A stretch of 64,000 nt of DNA from CAZKWG01 sp964615375 (GTDB lineage Bacteria; Myxococcota_A; UBA796; CAZKWG01), in NCBI GenBank assembly GCA_964615375.1, contig CAZTOW010000001.1:186001-250000 (forward strand), written 5' to 3'. A model generated the notes under the pieces. That model made no database searches, was not told where the DNA came from, and saw only the letters and a program-made list of their open reading frames with translations. The position numbers were made by a program, and so were the translations under genes. Shown in pieces: positions 24,954 through 35,935 of this stretch (within the stretch, counting starts at the first letter, position 1; each line of letters begins with the position of its first letter).

Positions 24954-26951
24954 ATGAGCGTACTTCTGACACTTCTGCTGGCCTGCGGGCCGGGCAAGGT
25001 CCCGCTCACGGAGACGGGCGAGGGCGAGGGTGAGGGCGAGGGTGAGGGTGAGGGTGAGGGTGAGAGCGGGGGCGAGGAGAGCGGGCTGGACGAGGGCGCC
25101 CTCATCGGCCCCTTCCTGGACGGGGACTGCGACCCCATCGCGCCCGACCACTGCCTGTTCCCTTTCCCCTCGAACGTCTGGCTGGTCTCCGACCCCAGCA
25201 CGCCCACGGGCCACCGCGTCGCCATCCCCGAGGGCGCCATGCCGGTCTCCGTGGACGGGGTGCGCTCCTCCCCCGAGCTGCTGAACGCCGCCGACGGGTT
25301 CTCGCCCGGCGCGGGGCCGATGACCTTCCTGCCCGGCGCCACGGGGACCGGCCTCACCAGCCCGTTCTCCCCGGAGGACTCGCTGCTGGACGACGCGCTC
25401 ACCGTCATCCTGGACGTCGAGACGGGCGAGCGCGTGCCGCACTTCGCCGAGCTCGACGCCTCGCACGACGACGACAGCGCCCGCGCCCTCCTGCTGCGGC
25501 CGGTGGTGCGCCTGCGCGATGACGCCCGGTACATCGTGGCGATCCGCGGGATCGTGGACGCGGACGGCGCGCCGCTGGAGCCGAGCCCGGCGTTTCTGGC
25601 CCTGCGCGACGGCGGTGAGAGCGAGGAGCCCTCGGTGGAGGCCCGGCGCGCGCTCTATGACGACATCTTCTCCCACCTGGAGGAGGCCGGGGTCACCCGC
25701 GAGGATCTGCAGCTGGCCTGGGACTTCAACACCGCCAGCCGCGAGAGCAACACCGGCCGCATGCTCTCCATGCGGGACACGGCCCTGGCGGACCTCCCCG
25801 CGACCGGCCCCACATATACGCTCACCAGCGTGGAGGAGGCGCCCTACGATCACGTCGCGCTGCGCATCGAGGGCACGATCACCGCGCCGCTCTACCTCGA
25901 CGACGGGGCGCCGGGCGGCAGCCTGGTCCTGGGCGAGGACGGGCTGCCGGAGCAGAATGGGACTTACGAATACCCATTCGTCCTGCTCATCCCCGACTCC
26001 TGCGCGGACAGCCCCTGCTCGCTGGTCCAGTACGGGCACGGGCTCTTCGGGAGCCGCTACGATCTGGAGAGCGACGAGTACGTGGCGCTGCTGGACGCCT
26101 TCGGCGGGGCGGGCTTCGCCATGGACCTGATCGGCATGAGCGGCGAGGACCTGCCCTCCCTGGCCGGCGCGGCCATCAGCGGCGACATCGCGCGCTTCGC
26201 CGCCATCCCCGATCGCAGCCAGCAGGGCTTCCTGAACATGGTGCTGGCCATGCGCATGATGATGGGGCCCATGGTGGACGACGAGCGCACCTGGCTGGAC
26301 GGGCAGCCCAGCCTGGACCCGGAGCGCCGCTACTACTTCGGCGGCAGCCAGGGTGGCATCTACGGCGCCACCTACATGGCGATTACGCCCGACATCGAGC
26401 GCGGCGTGCTGGCGGTCCCCGGCCAGAGCTACAGCCTCATGCTGCCGCGCAGCACCTACTGGGGCGTCTACGCCACGCCCTTCCTGGTGGAGCTCTACGA
26501 GAGCCCGCTGGACGTGATGGTGGCGCTGGGCCTGGTGCAGATGCTCTGGGATCGCGCCGAGCCCACCGGCTACGCCGCCTACATGACCGAGGACACGCTC
26601 CCGGACACGCCCTCGCACCGGGTGATCCTGCTCGAGGCCATCGGCGACCATCAGGTGCCCAACCTCTCCAGCGAGCTGCTGGCCCGCTCCATGGGCGCGG
26701 TCCACCTCGAGCCGCGCAACATCGAGCACTACGGGCTCGAGGGCGTCGAGGGGCCCATCGACGAGGGCAACGTCTTCATCGACTACGACTTCGGGCTCCC
26801 CCCGGTGCCCGAGGAGAACGTGCCGATGAGCGAGGGCAGCGACCCGCACGGGGAGCTGGTCTACCTGGACACCGCGCTGACCCTGGCCATGGTCTTCCTG
26901 GAGACGGGCAGCGTCGTCCAGACCTGCGACGGCCCCTGCGATCCCGAGTGA
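24954..26951 (+). CDS. Alpha/beta hydrolase-fold lipoprotein
   Basis: 665 residues. The lipoprotein signal MSVLLTLLLAC is followed by a Gly-Glu dipeptide linker and a large domain. An oxyanion-type YGHGLFGS and nucleophile elbow GGSQGG (in YYFGGSQGGIYGATYM) are visible, with a possible acid/His in EAIGDHQVPNLSS. The family resembles large secreted esterase or lipase-like proteins of myxobacteria, but the substrate is unknown. The ATG at 24954 has a GGGAGG site; one 21 bp upstream has none. It is divergent from the annexin gene with 105 bp between them. An AT-rich inverted repeat lies inside the gene at 25955-25979. Confidence 0.8.
   Translation: MSVLLTLLLACGPGKVPLTETGEGEGEGEGEGEGEGESGGEESGLDEGALIGPFLDGDCDPIAPDHCLFPFPSNVWLVSDPSTPTGHRVAIPEGAMPVSVDGVRSSPELLNAADGFSPGAGPMTFLPGATGTGLTSPFSPEDSLLDDALTVILDVETGERVPHFAELDASHDDDSARALLLRPVVRLRDDARYIVAIRGIVDADGAPLEPSPAFLALRDGGESEEPSVEARRALYDDIFSHLEEAGVTREDLQLAWDFNTASRESNTGRMLSMRDTALADLPATGPTYTLTSVEEAPYDHVALRIEGTITAPLYLDDGAPGGSLVLGEDGLPEQNGTYEYPFVLLIPDSCADSPCSLVQYGHGLFGSRYDLESDEYVALLDAFGGAGFAMDLIGMSGEDLPSLAGAAISGDIARFAAIPDRSQQGFLNMVLAMRMMMGPMVDDERTWLDGQPSLDPERRYYFGGSQGGIYGATYMAITPDIERGVLAVPGQSYSLMLPRSTYWGVYATPFLVELYESPLDVMVALGLVQMLWDRAEPTGYAAYMTEDTLPDTPSHRVILLEAIGDHQVPNLSSELLARSMGAVHLEPRNIEHYGLEGVEGPIDEGNVFIDYDFGLPPVPEENVPMSEGSDPHGELVYLDTALTLAMVFLETGSVVQTCDGPCDPE
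25016..25063 (+). repeat. Eight tandem hexamers GGG(C/T)GA
   Basis: Eight consecutive copies encode the Glu-Gly dipeptide linker of the lipoprotein. The unit is a multiple of three, so slippage would change linker length without breaking the frame. Confidence 0.85.
25955..25979. repeat. Inverted repeat within an AT-rich codon island
   Basis: GAATGGG, eleven bases, CCCATTC, inside the hydrolase gene. The codons across it (AAT GGG ACT TAC GAA TAC CCA TTC) differ from the GC-ending codons on either side. It is not the CTAG motif but a similar type of island. Confidence 0.45.
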
Positions 26952-26975
26952 GCGGCGGGGGCGGGCCCGGAGGCT

Positions 26976-28085
26976 TCAGCCGTGCCCGGACATCCACCAC
27001 CAGGTGATGCCGCCGGCGACCAGCGAGAGCACGACGGCGGCGACGGCGGCGCCCACGATCCAGCGCGCCCACTCGCTCTCCGCCTCGGCGGGCGTCATGG
27101 TCCCGGACGTGTCAAGGCCCAGGTTCGAGCGGGTCGAGGTGTCGGCCGGCATGGGCAGGTTGGTGAGCGTGGGGCGCCCGGTCGGCGTGGGCGAGGTGGG
27201 GAAGACCCCCCCGCTCCCGGGGAATTCCGTGTCCTGGGGCACCAGGGTGGACGAGCTGGCCTCCGGGTTCCGCAGGAGCGCCGCCGCCAGCACGGGCATG
27301 CCCACCACCCGCTGGTCCGGCCAGGGCTCCGTGGCCGCGCGCACCAGCGCCCGGATGTCGTCGGGGATGTGATCGCCCGGATCCAGCTCCTGGACCGCCA
27401 GCTTCTGGCGGCGGATGGCGCGGTACTGGGTCTCGTCCCCGCCCGCCGAGCGCTCGAAGGCCCGCCGCCCCGTCAGCGCCTCGAACATCAGCACGCCGAA
27501 CGCATAGACGTCGGCCTTGGCCGGGTCCACCGGGCCCGTCAGGAAGGCCTCCGGCGGCATGTAGGAGGGCGTGCCGATGCGCGACTCCGGCGCCTCCTCC
27601 CCCGCCTCCAGGTCCACCGAGACCCCGAAGTCCACCAGCACCGGAGATCCATCCGGCCGCAGCATGATGTTGGAGGGCTTGATGTCGCGATGGTAGATGC
27701 CGTGCGCGTGCGCGAAGGCCAGGGCCTCCGCCACCTTCCCCAGCAGGCGGCGGAAGGTCGGGATGGGCAGGGGGCCGCGCCGCAGGATGCCCAGCAGGGT
27801 CTCCCCCTCCACCAGCTCCATCGCGATGTAGAGCATCCCCCGGTTCACGTCCATGCCGGGGCTGCGGATGGCCACCACGCCCGGGTGGTTCAGGCGCGCC
27901 AGCGCCTCCACCTCGCGCAGGAACCAGCGCCCACCCTCCTGCACGTCCTCCAGGCGGATCACCTTCACGGCGGCGCGCAGCCGCCCCGTCACGACGTGGT
28001 GGCAGCGATAGACCGATCCCGTGGCGCCCTGGCCCAGCGCGCCATCGACGATCCAGTCTCCGAGCTTCTCACCCGCCCTGAGCAT
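26976..28085 (-). CDS. Membrane Ser/Thr protein kinase
   Basis: 369 residues with a complete Hanks-type kinase domain: glycine loop GQGATGSVY, AVKVI lysine, YHRDIKPSN catalytic loop, VDFGVSVDL magnesium motif and MPPEA. A Pro/Thr-rich linker follows, then one membrane helix at the extreme C-terminus (WIVGAAVAAVVLSLVAGGITWWW) with only a few residues outside. It is therefore an inner-membrane kinase with no sensor domain of its own. It starts inside the end of the substrate-binding/LysM gene (17-bp overlap), which suggests that protein supplies the sensing. Target proteins are unknown. Confidence 0.92.
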   Translation of the reverse strand: MLRAGEKLGDWIVDGALGQGATGSVYRCHHVVTGRLRAAVKVIRLEDVQEGGRWFLREVEALARLNHPGVVAIRSPGMDVNRGMLYIAMELVEGETLLGILRRGPLPIPTFRRLLGKVAEALAFAHAHGIYHRDIKPSNIMLRPDGSPVLVDFGVSVDLEAGEEAPESRIGTPSYMPPEAFLTGPVDPAKADVYAFGVLMFEALTGRRAFERSAGGDETQYRAIRRQKLAVQELDPGDHIPDDIRALVRAATEPWPDQRVVGMPVLAAALLRNPEASSSTLVPQDTEFPGSGGVFPTSPTPTGRPTLTNLPMPADTSTRSNLGLDTSGTMTPAEAESEWARWIVGAAVAAVVLSLVAGGITWWWMSGHG

Positions 28086-29166
28086 CGGCCGGCATGGTCA
28101 GGACGTCCCCGACCTCGATCAGGTTGGGGTTGGGGAAGCGGTCGCGGTTGAGCGCCCAGATCTCCTTCCAGCGCTCGCCGCTCCCCAGCTTGCGGGTGGC
28201 GATGTTGGCGAGCGTGTCTCCGGCGGCCACCGTGTAGCCGCTGGTGGGGGCGGGGGCCGCCTCGGGGAGATCCTGGTTGGACAGGTACTTGCGCACGGCC
28301 GCGCCGTAGGCGTCGCTGGCGCGCCAGGCCCGGATGGCGTCGTTGACCGCCGTGAGCAGGTCGGTGTCCGCCTTGCGCACGGCCACCGCGTAGGTGGAGT
28401 CCGTCAGGTTGTACTGGGCGATGCGGATGGCGCCCGTGCGGTGCGGGTTCTGCTGATACCACGTCAGCAGCTCGGCCACGGCGAAGGGATAGTCGTAGAG
28501 GAAGGCGTCGATCTGGCCGGACACGATGAGGTCCCAGTAGCCGCCGTCCAGCCGGGTCAGCTTCTTGTAGCCCTTGACCAGCCGGTTGACGTCGCGCTCA
28601 GCCGCCTCGTCCTCGTAGATCGCGATGCTCTTGCCGGTCAGGTCCGCGGTGGTCTGGATGGGCGAGTCCGCCTTGACCAGCAGGCAGAGCCCGTACTCCA
28701 GGTACGGCTCCGACCAGGCGATCCCGGGGGCCGGGTACGGCGTGAAGCCGCCGATCACCATGTCGGCCTCCTCGTTCGCCGTCAGCGCGTCCTCGAACTC
28801 GTCGTAGAGCCGGTGGACCAGCTTGACCTTGGGCGCGCCGATGGCCGCCCCGATCTGCTGGGCGAGCTGGTAGTCGAAGCCGTCCGGCTGCCCCTCCAGG
28901 TTCGGGTAGTACATGGGCGGCGAGCCGATCCAGGGCGGCGTGCCGGTGTCGGTGATCACGATGAGCTCACCGCGCTCCCGGATGCGCTCCAGCGTCTTGC
29001 CGCTCGGGGCCGGGCGAGGCGCGTCCGCCTCCCCCGTCGTGCCCGTCGCGACGACGGGTTCGGTCTTGTCCTTGTTGATGATCCCGACCATCAGCACGGC
29101 ACCGACGACGCCGACGACGATCAGGAGCACGAGGAGAACGACGATGAGCTTCGCGGTCCTGGACAT
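28069..29166 (-). CDS. Membrane-anchored substrate-binding protein fused to LysM
   Basis: 365 residues. One N-terminal membrane helix (LIVVLLVLLIVVGVVGAVLM) anchors a periplasmic type-3 solute-binding domain (about 58-300; ERIRERGELIVITDTGTPPW, GFDYQLAQQIGAAIG, LTGKSIAIYEDEAAE). A C-terminal LysM module follows (about 315-362; YTVAAGDTLANIATRKLG ... NLIEVGDVLTMP). LysM usually binds peptidoglycan, so this looks like a wall-tethered ligand sensor rather than a transporter component; no permease or ATPase is nearby. It overlaps the downstream kinase gene by 17 bp. There is no clear Shine-Dalgarno; a promoter lies very close to the ATG. Confidence 0.85.
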   Translation of the reverse strand: MSRTAKLIVVLLVLLIVVGVVGAVLMVGIINKDKTEPVVATGTTGEADAPRPAPSGKTLERIRERGELIVITDTGTPPWIGSPPMYYPNLEGQPDGFDYQLAQQIGAAIGAPKVKLVHRLYDEFEDALTANEEADMVIGGFTPYPAPGIAWSEPYLEYGLCLLVKADSPIQTTADLTGKSIAIYEDEAAERDVNRLVKGYKKLTRLDGGYWDLIVSGQIDAFLYDYPFAVAELLTWYQQNPHRTGAIRIAQYNLTDSTYAVAVRKADTDLLTAVNDAIRAWRASDAYGAAVRKYLSNQDLPEAAPAPTSGYTVAAGDTLANIATRKLGSGERWKEIWALNRDRFPNPNLIEVGDVLTMPADAQGG

Positions 29167-29175
29167 GATGCGCGC

Positions 29176-29203
29176 ATTGTATCAGGTTCGAGGCGCGGGT
29201 GAA
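29176..29203 (-). promoter_or_regulatory. Candidate sigma-70-type promoter for the SBP-LysM/kinase unit
   Basis: On the minus strand, TTCACC (29203-29198) and TACAAT (29181-29176) are separated by 16 bp, and the -10 lies only nine bases from the ATG. Transcription would then begin within a few bases of the start codon, giving a leaderless or nearly leaderless mRNA, which fits the missing Shine-Dalgarno. Confidence 0.45.
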
Positions 29204-29275
29204 GAGATACCCCTCGGAAAGGCCCGTCGCTCCGTAGCGCGGACAGGTTATGCGGGGCCGCTCGAGGAGCTCCCC

Positions 29276-30844
29276 ATGGTAGACTTCGATCCGGCGCGGC
29301 TGGCCAAGCTCGACGCCATGCGCGCAGAGGGCGTCGAGCCCTACCCCCACGGGCTGCGCGTCACCCACACGCTGGCGCAGGCCCTCGCCCTCATCGGCGA
29401 GCGCGACGAGGCCCAGCTCGCGGCCGATCCCACCCTGGTCACGGTCGCCGGCCGCGTGCTCTTCAAGAACGAGATGGGCAAGGCCGGCTTCGCCCGCGTG
29501 CAGGATCGCAGCGGCCGGATGCAGATCTACGTGCGCCGTGACAACGTGGGCGAGGAGGCCTGGGCCGCCTGGAAGAAGCTGGACCTCGGCGACCACATCC
29601 ACGTCACCGGCCGCCTCATGGTCACCCGCACGGGCGAGCCCTCCGTGTCCGCGAGCCGCTTCGCGCTGGCCAGCAAGTGCATCGCCAGCATGCCCGACAA
29701 GTGGAAGGGCGTGACGGATCCCGAGTTCCGCAACCGCCACCGCTACGTCGACCTCTTCATGGACCCGGACAGCGCGGAGGTCTTCCGCAAGCGCTCCCAG
29801 ATCGTCCGCCTCATCCGTCGCTTCTTCGAGGATCGCGACTACATGGAGGTGGAGACGCCGATGATGCAGGTCATCCCCGGCGGGGCCGCCGCGCGCCCCT
29901 TCGTGACGCATCACAACGCCCTCGACATGCAGCTCTACCTGCGGATCGCGCCGGAGCTCTACCTGAAGCGCCTCGTGGTGGGCGGCTTCGAGCGCGTCTT
30001 CGAGATCAACCGCAACTTCCGCAACGAGGGCATCGACACCCAGCACAACCCCGAGTTCACCATGCTGGAGTTCTACCAGGCCTACGCGACCTGGGAGGAC
30101 CTCATGGACATCACGGAGGAGCTGATCAGCGGCCTCGCCCTTCAGGTCTGCGGGAGCCACGAGGTGAAGATCGGCCCGCACCTCGTCAACTTCGCGCGTC
30201 CCTGGCGCCGCCTGCCCATGGCCCAGGCGATCGGCGAGGCCACCGGGCTCAGCCCCGAGCAGCTCCGGGACCCCGACGCGCTGCGCGCCCGCTGGCTCCA
30301 GGACCACCCCAAGGACGCCGCCGGCCCGCTGCCCACCACGCCCGGGCGCTGGTTCGAGTGGTTCTTCGACGCCTACGTCGAGCCCACCCTCATCCAGCCC
30401 ACCTTCATCACGCACTTCCCCACGGAGATCTCGCCGCTCTCGCGGAAGAACGACCAGGATCCCACGATCTCGGATCGCTTCGAGTTCTTCATCGCCACCA
30501 AGGAGTGCGGCAACGGCTTCAACGAGCTGAACGACCCCGTGGACCAGGCCGAGCGCTTCGCCGCCCAGGCCGCCCAGCGGGCCGGGGGCGACGAGGAGGC
30601 GATGTACTTCGACCACGAGTACATCCACGCGCTCACCTACGGGCTCCCGCCCACGGCGGGGGAGGGCATCGGCATCGACCGCCTCGTCATGCTGCTGACC
30701 GACCAGCCCTCCATCCGGGACGTGATCCTCTTCCCCACCCTGCGGCCGGCGGCGGTGGATCGCGGCTCGCTCGCGGAGAGCGGGGAATCGGCGGCCCCGG
30801 TCGAGGGTTCCACTACGGATCCAGTCCCGAGCTCGCAGGCCTAG
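29276..30844 (+). CDS. lysS: Lysyl-tRNA synthetase, class II
   Basis: 522 residues. An N-terminal OB-fold anticodon-binding domain (VTVAGRVLFKNEMGKAGFARVQD) is followed by the class II catalytic core: motif 1 region near VETPMMQ, motif 2 FEINRNFRNEG and HNPEFTMLEFY, motif 3 GEGIGIDRLVMLL. This is the standard LysS length apart from a Ser/Pro-rich tail of about 25 residues (SLAESGESAAPVEGSTTDPV) beyond the usual end. The ATG has a GAGGAG site. It heads the outer-membrane biogenesis run; the next gene starts immediately after its stop. Confidence 0.95.
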   Translation: MVDFDPARLAKLDAMRAEGVEPYPHGLRVTHTLAQALALIGERDEAQLAADPTLVTVAGRVLFKNEMGKAGFARVQDRSGRMQIYVRRDNVGEEAWAAWKKLDLGDHIHVTGRLMVTRTGEPSVSASRFALASKCIASMPDKWKGVTDPEFRNRHRYVDLFMDPDSAEVFRKRSQIVRLIRRFFEDRDYMEVETPMMQVIPGGAAARPFVTHHNALDMQLYLRIAPELYLKRLVVGGFERVFEINRNFRNEGIDTQHNPEFTMLEFYQAYATWEDLMDITEELISGLALQVCGSHEVKIGPHLVNFARPWRRLPMAQAIGEATGLSPEQLRDPDALRARWLQDHPKDAAGPLPTTPGRWFEWFFDAYVEPTLIQPTFITHFPTEISPLSRKNDQDPTISDRFEFFIATKECGNGFNELNDPVDQAERFAAQAAQRAGGDEEAMYFDHEYIHALTYGLPPTAGEGIGIDRLVMLLTDQPSIRDVILFPTLRPAAVDRGSLAESGESAAPVEGSTTDPVPSSQA

Positions 30845-32142
30845 ATGCGCTTCGCCCTCCTCGTCGCCCTCTCTCACCTGCGCGCGCGCAGGGATGAGGC
30901 CGGAATCAGCGTGATCACCGGGATCTCCATCGTCGGCGTGACGGTGGGGGTGGCGGCGCTGATCATGGTGCTGGCGGTCATGGAGGGCTTCGAGATCGAC
31001 CTGCGCGACAAGATCCTGGGCGCCAACGCCCACCTCGTCGTGCGCAATTTCACCGGGCCCTTCCCCGACTACGCCCCGGTGGTGGAGAAGGTCGGCGCGG
31101 AGCCCGGGGTCGTGGCCGCCGCGCCCTTCGTGTACTCGGAGGCCATGATCCGCAGCGACTGGGCCAGCACGGGCGTGGTCCTGTGGGGGCTCGACGTCAG
31201 CAAGGGCGGCGAGGTCATCGACCTCCAGAAGAACCTGACCATCGGCACCACCGGCCCGCTCATCGACGAGGTGGACCGCAAGGAGGTGCTGGAGAGCCTG
31301 CGCACCCCGCCCCGCGGCATCGTGCAGAGCGCCGAGGACACCGAGGTCGTCCCCGGCATCCTCATCGGCGAGGATCTGGGCGAGCTGCTGAAGGTCTACC
31401 CGGGCGACCGCATCTTCCTCATCAACCCGGTGGGCGGCGGCACCGGCCCCATGGGCATCCCCACGCCCTACGTGCGCACCTACCGGGTCGCCGGCCTCTT
31501 CGACTCCGGCATGTACGAGTACGACAACAAGTGGGTCTACATCTCCATCCCCGACGCCCAGGACTTCCTGCGCACGGGCGACGTGGTCACGGGGGTGGAG
31601 GCCCGGGTGGAGGACATCGACGCCGTCGAGGACATGGCGAAGGAGCTCGAGCAGAAGCTGTCGTATCCGTTCACGGTCATGCACTGGAAGAGCATGAACC
31701 GGAACCTCTTCGCCGCGCTGAAGCTGGAGAAGGTCGTGATGGGCCTCATCCTCTCGCTCATCGTGGCGGTGGCCAGCCTCAACATCGCCGGCACCCTCAT
31801 CCTCATCGTGCTCACCCGCACCCGCGAGATCGCCATCCTGCGCGCCATGGGCTGCTCGGCCTGGATGGTGCGCGTGGTCTTCATGCTCGAGGGCCTGATC
31901 GTCGGCGTCGTGGGCAGCGCCGCGGGGACCGTCATCGGGCTGATCGGCTGCTGGGGGCTCAAGAAGTACGAATACCCGCTGGACACGGACGTCTACTACC
32001 TGGACAAGCTCCCGGTGGTGGTCGACTACCCCACGGTGGCCCTGGTGGCCGTGGTCGCGGTCGTGATCGCCTTCCTCGCGACCCTCTACCCCGCCTCGGC
32101 GGCCTCCCGCCTCAACCCCATCGAAGGGCTCAGGTACGAGTG

Positions 32143-32143
<1 letters not shown>
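30845..32143 (+). CDS. lolC: Lipoprotein-releasing ABC permease (LolC/LolE type)
   Basis: 432 residues with the MacB/LolC layout. One N-terminal helix (ISVITGISIVGVTVGVAALIMVLAVMEG-like) precedes a large periplasmic domain (about 55-285), and three C-terminal helices lie in the FtsX-type permease domain (LIVAVASLNIAGTLILIVL, TREIAILRAMG). With LolD it extracts lipoproteins from the inner membrane for transfer to the outer membrane. Only one permease gene is present, so a homodimer (as in LolF systems) or a second gene elsewhere is possible. The ATG directly follows the lysS TAG. Confidence 0.92.
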
Positions 32144-32822
<679 letters not shown>

Positions 32823-32826
<4 letters not shown>

Positions 32827-35393
32827 TCCCGCTCCTCCTCGTGTGGGGCGGGCTCGCCTCCGCCCAGAGCCTCGACATCCCCTCGCCGCTGGACGTGCCC
32901 GAGGGCTTCGACGCCCCAGGCGCCGCCGTGGGTCGCGTCGCCAGCATCCAGGTGACGGGGCTCCGCCGCCTGGAGGAGGCGGTCATCCGCGCCGCCGTCC
33001 AGACCCACGTGGGCGACAACCTCGGCGCCTGGATGATCCAGCGCGACATCCAGGCCATCTACGGCACAGGGGTCGTGGACGACGTCCGCGTGGACGTGAG
33101 CCCGGCGGCGGACGGGGCGGGCGTCGTCGTCACCTACGAGGTGGACGAGAAGTCGGCCGTCCGCGAGGTCAAGATCGAGGGCAACAAGAAGATCGACGAG
33201 GACTCGCTCCGGGAGGCCATCGACATCATCGGCTTCGAGGTGCTCAACGAGACCCAGGTCCAGAGCAACGTCGCCGCCATCCGCGCGAAGTACACGGAGA
33301 AGGGCTACTATCTGGTCCGGGTAGAGCCGAAGATCACGCCCGTGGGCCGCGACCAGGTGGACCTGACCTTCGTGATCACCGAGGGCCGCAAGGTGCTGGT
33401 GCGGGCCATCGAGATCACGGGCAACGAGAACCTCAGCGACCGCAAGATCCGGCGCTTCCTCCAGACCAAGCAGGCGGGGCCGCTGGGGTGGCTCACCAAC
33501 ACGGGCGCGTTCAAGGAGGAGAGCCTCGAGAACGACACCCAGATCGTGCGCCAGCTCTACCTGGAGGAGGGCTACGTGCAGGTCAAGGTGGACCCGCCCA
33601 AGGTCTACCTGACCCCCGACAAGCGCGCGATCACCATCTCCGTCCACGTCGAGGAGGGCCCGCAGTTCCAGCTCGGCGAGATCCGGGTGGAGGGCGACTT
33701 CGTGCCCGAGCAGGGGCTCACGCCCGCCGCCGCGATGGAGATCGTGGCGGGCGAGACGGCCAGGACCGTGCGCCAGCGCTACGAGCGGGCGAAGAAGAAG
33801 GCTGGGGACGGGCCGCTTCCCGAGGGCTGGGAGAAGGGCCGCGACGGCTGGCTCTCCTTCAACGAGCGCCACCCCCCGCTCAAGCGCGGCGACACCTTCA
33901 AGCTCAGCACGCTCCAGGCGGCGATGTCGGAGCTCTCCGACCTCTATGGCGACGCCGGCTACGCCTTCCCCAACGTCACGCCCATCGACGACGCCGATGT
34001 CGAGGCGAAGATCGTGGACTTCACCCTCCAGGTGGAGAAGGGCGACCGCTACCGGCTCGGCCGCATCGACATCACGGGCAACGACCCCACCTTCGACAAG
34101 GTGGTGCGCCGCGAGATCCCCATCAACGAGGCGGAGATCTTCAAGAAGAGCGCCGTGACCGAGGCCCGCGCGCGCCTGGACCGGCTCGGCTACTTCGAAG
34201 AGGTCAAGATCGAGTACACCAACGTGAAGCGGGGCGAGGGCGAGAGCCCCGGCAGCCTCGACCTCGCGGTGGACGTCTCCGAGCAGCCCACGGGCAGCTT
34301 CTCGGTGGGCGCGGGGTTCTCCAACCTGGAGAACTTCATGTTCACGGGGAACGTGTCCAAGAACAACTTCCTCGGCCTCGGCTGGACCATGCGGGCGGAG
34401 CTGAACCTCAGCCGCAAGCGCCAGCAGTGGAACCTCTCCTTCTTCGACCCCTACTTCCTCGACTCCCGCTGGACGCTCTCGGTGGACACCTTCTCCATCG
34501 CCCGCCAGTACATCGAGGACGAGTACCAGCGCGGCGGCTCCCTCTCCGTGGGCCGCTACCTCGACCGCCGCGACGACGTGCGCCTGGCCGCGACCTACAC
34601 CTTCCAGGACACCGGGCTGTCGACCATCGACCCCTACAAGCAGAGCCTCCTGGGCGGCGACCTCTTCCGCAACGGCCTCACCAGCACGCTGGGCATGAAC
34701 CTGAGCGTGGACAAGCGCAACAACCGGGTCAACGCCACGCGCGGCATCCTGGCCAGCGCCTCGGCGGAGCTCACCGGCGGCTTCCGCATCAACGACGAAG
34801 AGGTGCTGTCCCTGCTGGGCGGCGACTTCAACTTCGCGGAGTTCAAGGGGAACTTCCGGTACTACTACCCGGTCAGCCCCAAGGGTGACTGGCTCATCTT
34901 CAAGTACAACGGCACGCTGGGCGCCATCATGTCCACCGACGGGACGGTGGTGCCCTACATCCACCGCAACCGCGCGGGCGGCATCAACTCGGTGCGCGGC
35001 TACGACTGGTACTCGCTCGGCCCGGCCATCCGCACCACCGGCTACGACAGCGGCTACCGCTCCAGCTTCTCGGGCTCGGACGACCCGGTCTCCAGCGAAG
35101 ACCGGCTGGTGGTGGGCGGGAACCAGATCTGGGTCAACAACTTCGAGCTGGAGAGCCCGATCATCAAGGCCGCCGGCATCAGCCTGGTGACCTTCTTCGA
35201 CGCCGGCAACGCGTTCGGCGATCCCTGGGGCGAGGGCTACATCAACCCCCTCGAGCTCCGCTACTCCTATGGCTTCGGCGTCCGCTGGCTGAGCCCCATG
35301 GGCCCGCTCCGCTTCGAGTGGGGCTTCCCCATCAACCCGCTCGAGGACGAGCGCAAGTCCGTCTTCGACTTCTCCATCGGATCCCTCTTCTGA
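32823..35393 (+). CDS. bamA: Outer-membrane assembly factor BamA
   Basis: 856 residues. A signal peptide (MIPLLLVWGGLASA) is followed by five POTRA domains starting near VASIQVTGLRRL, AVREVKIEGNKKI, LVRAIEITGNENL, QLGEIRVEGDF (with an insertion) and RLGRIDITGNDPT. A C-terminal Omp85 beta-barrel follows, with the conserved SVRGYDW and a final Phe. It inserts beta-barrel proteins into the outer membrane. The GTG start overlaps the lolD stop by four bases. The fourth POTRA carries an extra charged segment (about 310-370, RYERAKKKAGDG and ERHPPLKRGDTF) not usual in BamA. Confidence 0.96.
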
Positions 35394-35407
35394 TCCTCGG
35401 AGCCCGA

Positions 35408-35929
35408 ATGTTCGCTCGACTCACGCTGCTGCTCATGATGGCCTTCGCCTTCGCCTTCGCCACCCCGGCCTTCGCGCAGTCCGCGCCGAAGATCGCGGTG
35501 GTGGATTTCCAGGCCGCCATCCAGCAGACCAAGGAGGGCCAGGCCGCCCAGAAGAAGCTGGACGGCGCCTTCCAGCAGAAGAAGCAGGGCCTCGACCAGT
35601 TCGAGCAGCGGCTGCTCCAGATGAAGACCGACTACGACAAGCAGGCCAGCATCCTGTCCGACACGGCGCGCAAGGCCAAGGAGCAGGAGCTCATCCAGGC
35701 CCAGCAGCAGTACCAGCAGGCCTACATGCAGTCCGAGCAGGAGATGCAGGCCATGTACGGCCAGCTCATGCAGAGCCTGCTGGACAAGATGAAGATGATC
35801 TGCACCCAGATCGGCAAAGAGAAGGGTTACACCCTGATCATCGAGAAGGGGGCGGTGGTCTTCAGCATGGAGAGCATCGACATCACGGCCGAGCTGGTCA
35901 AGCGCTACGACGCCTCCACGGGCGGATAG
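35408..35929 (+). CDS. skp: Periplasmic chaperone Skp/OmpH
   Basis: 173 residues. A signal peptide (MFARLTLLLMMAFAFAFA, cleaved near AFAQS) is followed by the OmpH/Skp core: the strand IAVVDFQAAIQQTKEG, a long Gln/Lys-rich coiled coil and a returning strand GYTLIIEKGAVVFS. Skp trimers hold unfolded outer-membrane proteins in the periplasm before delivery to BamA, its upstream neighbour here. Start by ATG with a CGGAG site 14 bp after the bamA stop. Confidence 0.93.
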   Translation: MFARLTLLLMMAFAFAFATPAFAQSAPKIAVVDFQAAIQQTKEGQAAQKKLDGAFQQKKQGLDQFEQRLLQMKTDYDKQASILSDTARKAKEQELIQAQQQYQQAYMQSEQEMQAMYGQLMQSLLDKMKMICTQIGKEKGYTLIIEKGAVVFSMESIDITAELVKRYDASTGG

Positions 35930-35935
35930 CCCCGC

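Noticed and set aside
25016..25063. Hexamer repeat as a phase-variation switch
   Set aside because: The six-base unit keeps the reading frame, so copy-number change alters linker length only, not on/off expression.
28967..31684. Long minus-strand frame opposite lysS and the LolC-type permease
   Set aside because: The sense strand encodes strongly conserved housekeeping proteins; the antisense translation has no recognisable motif.
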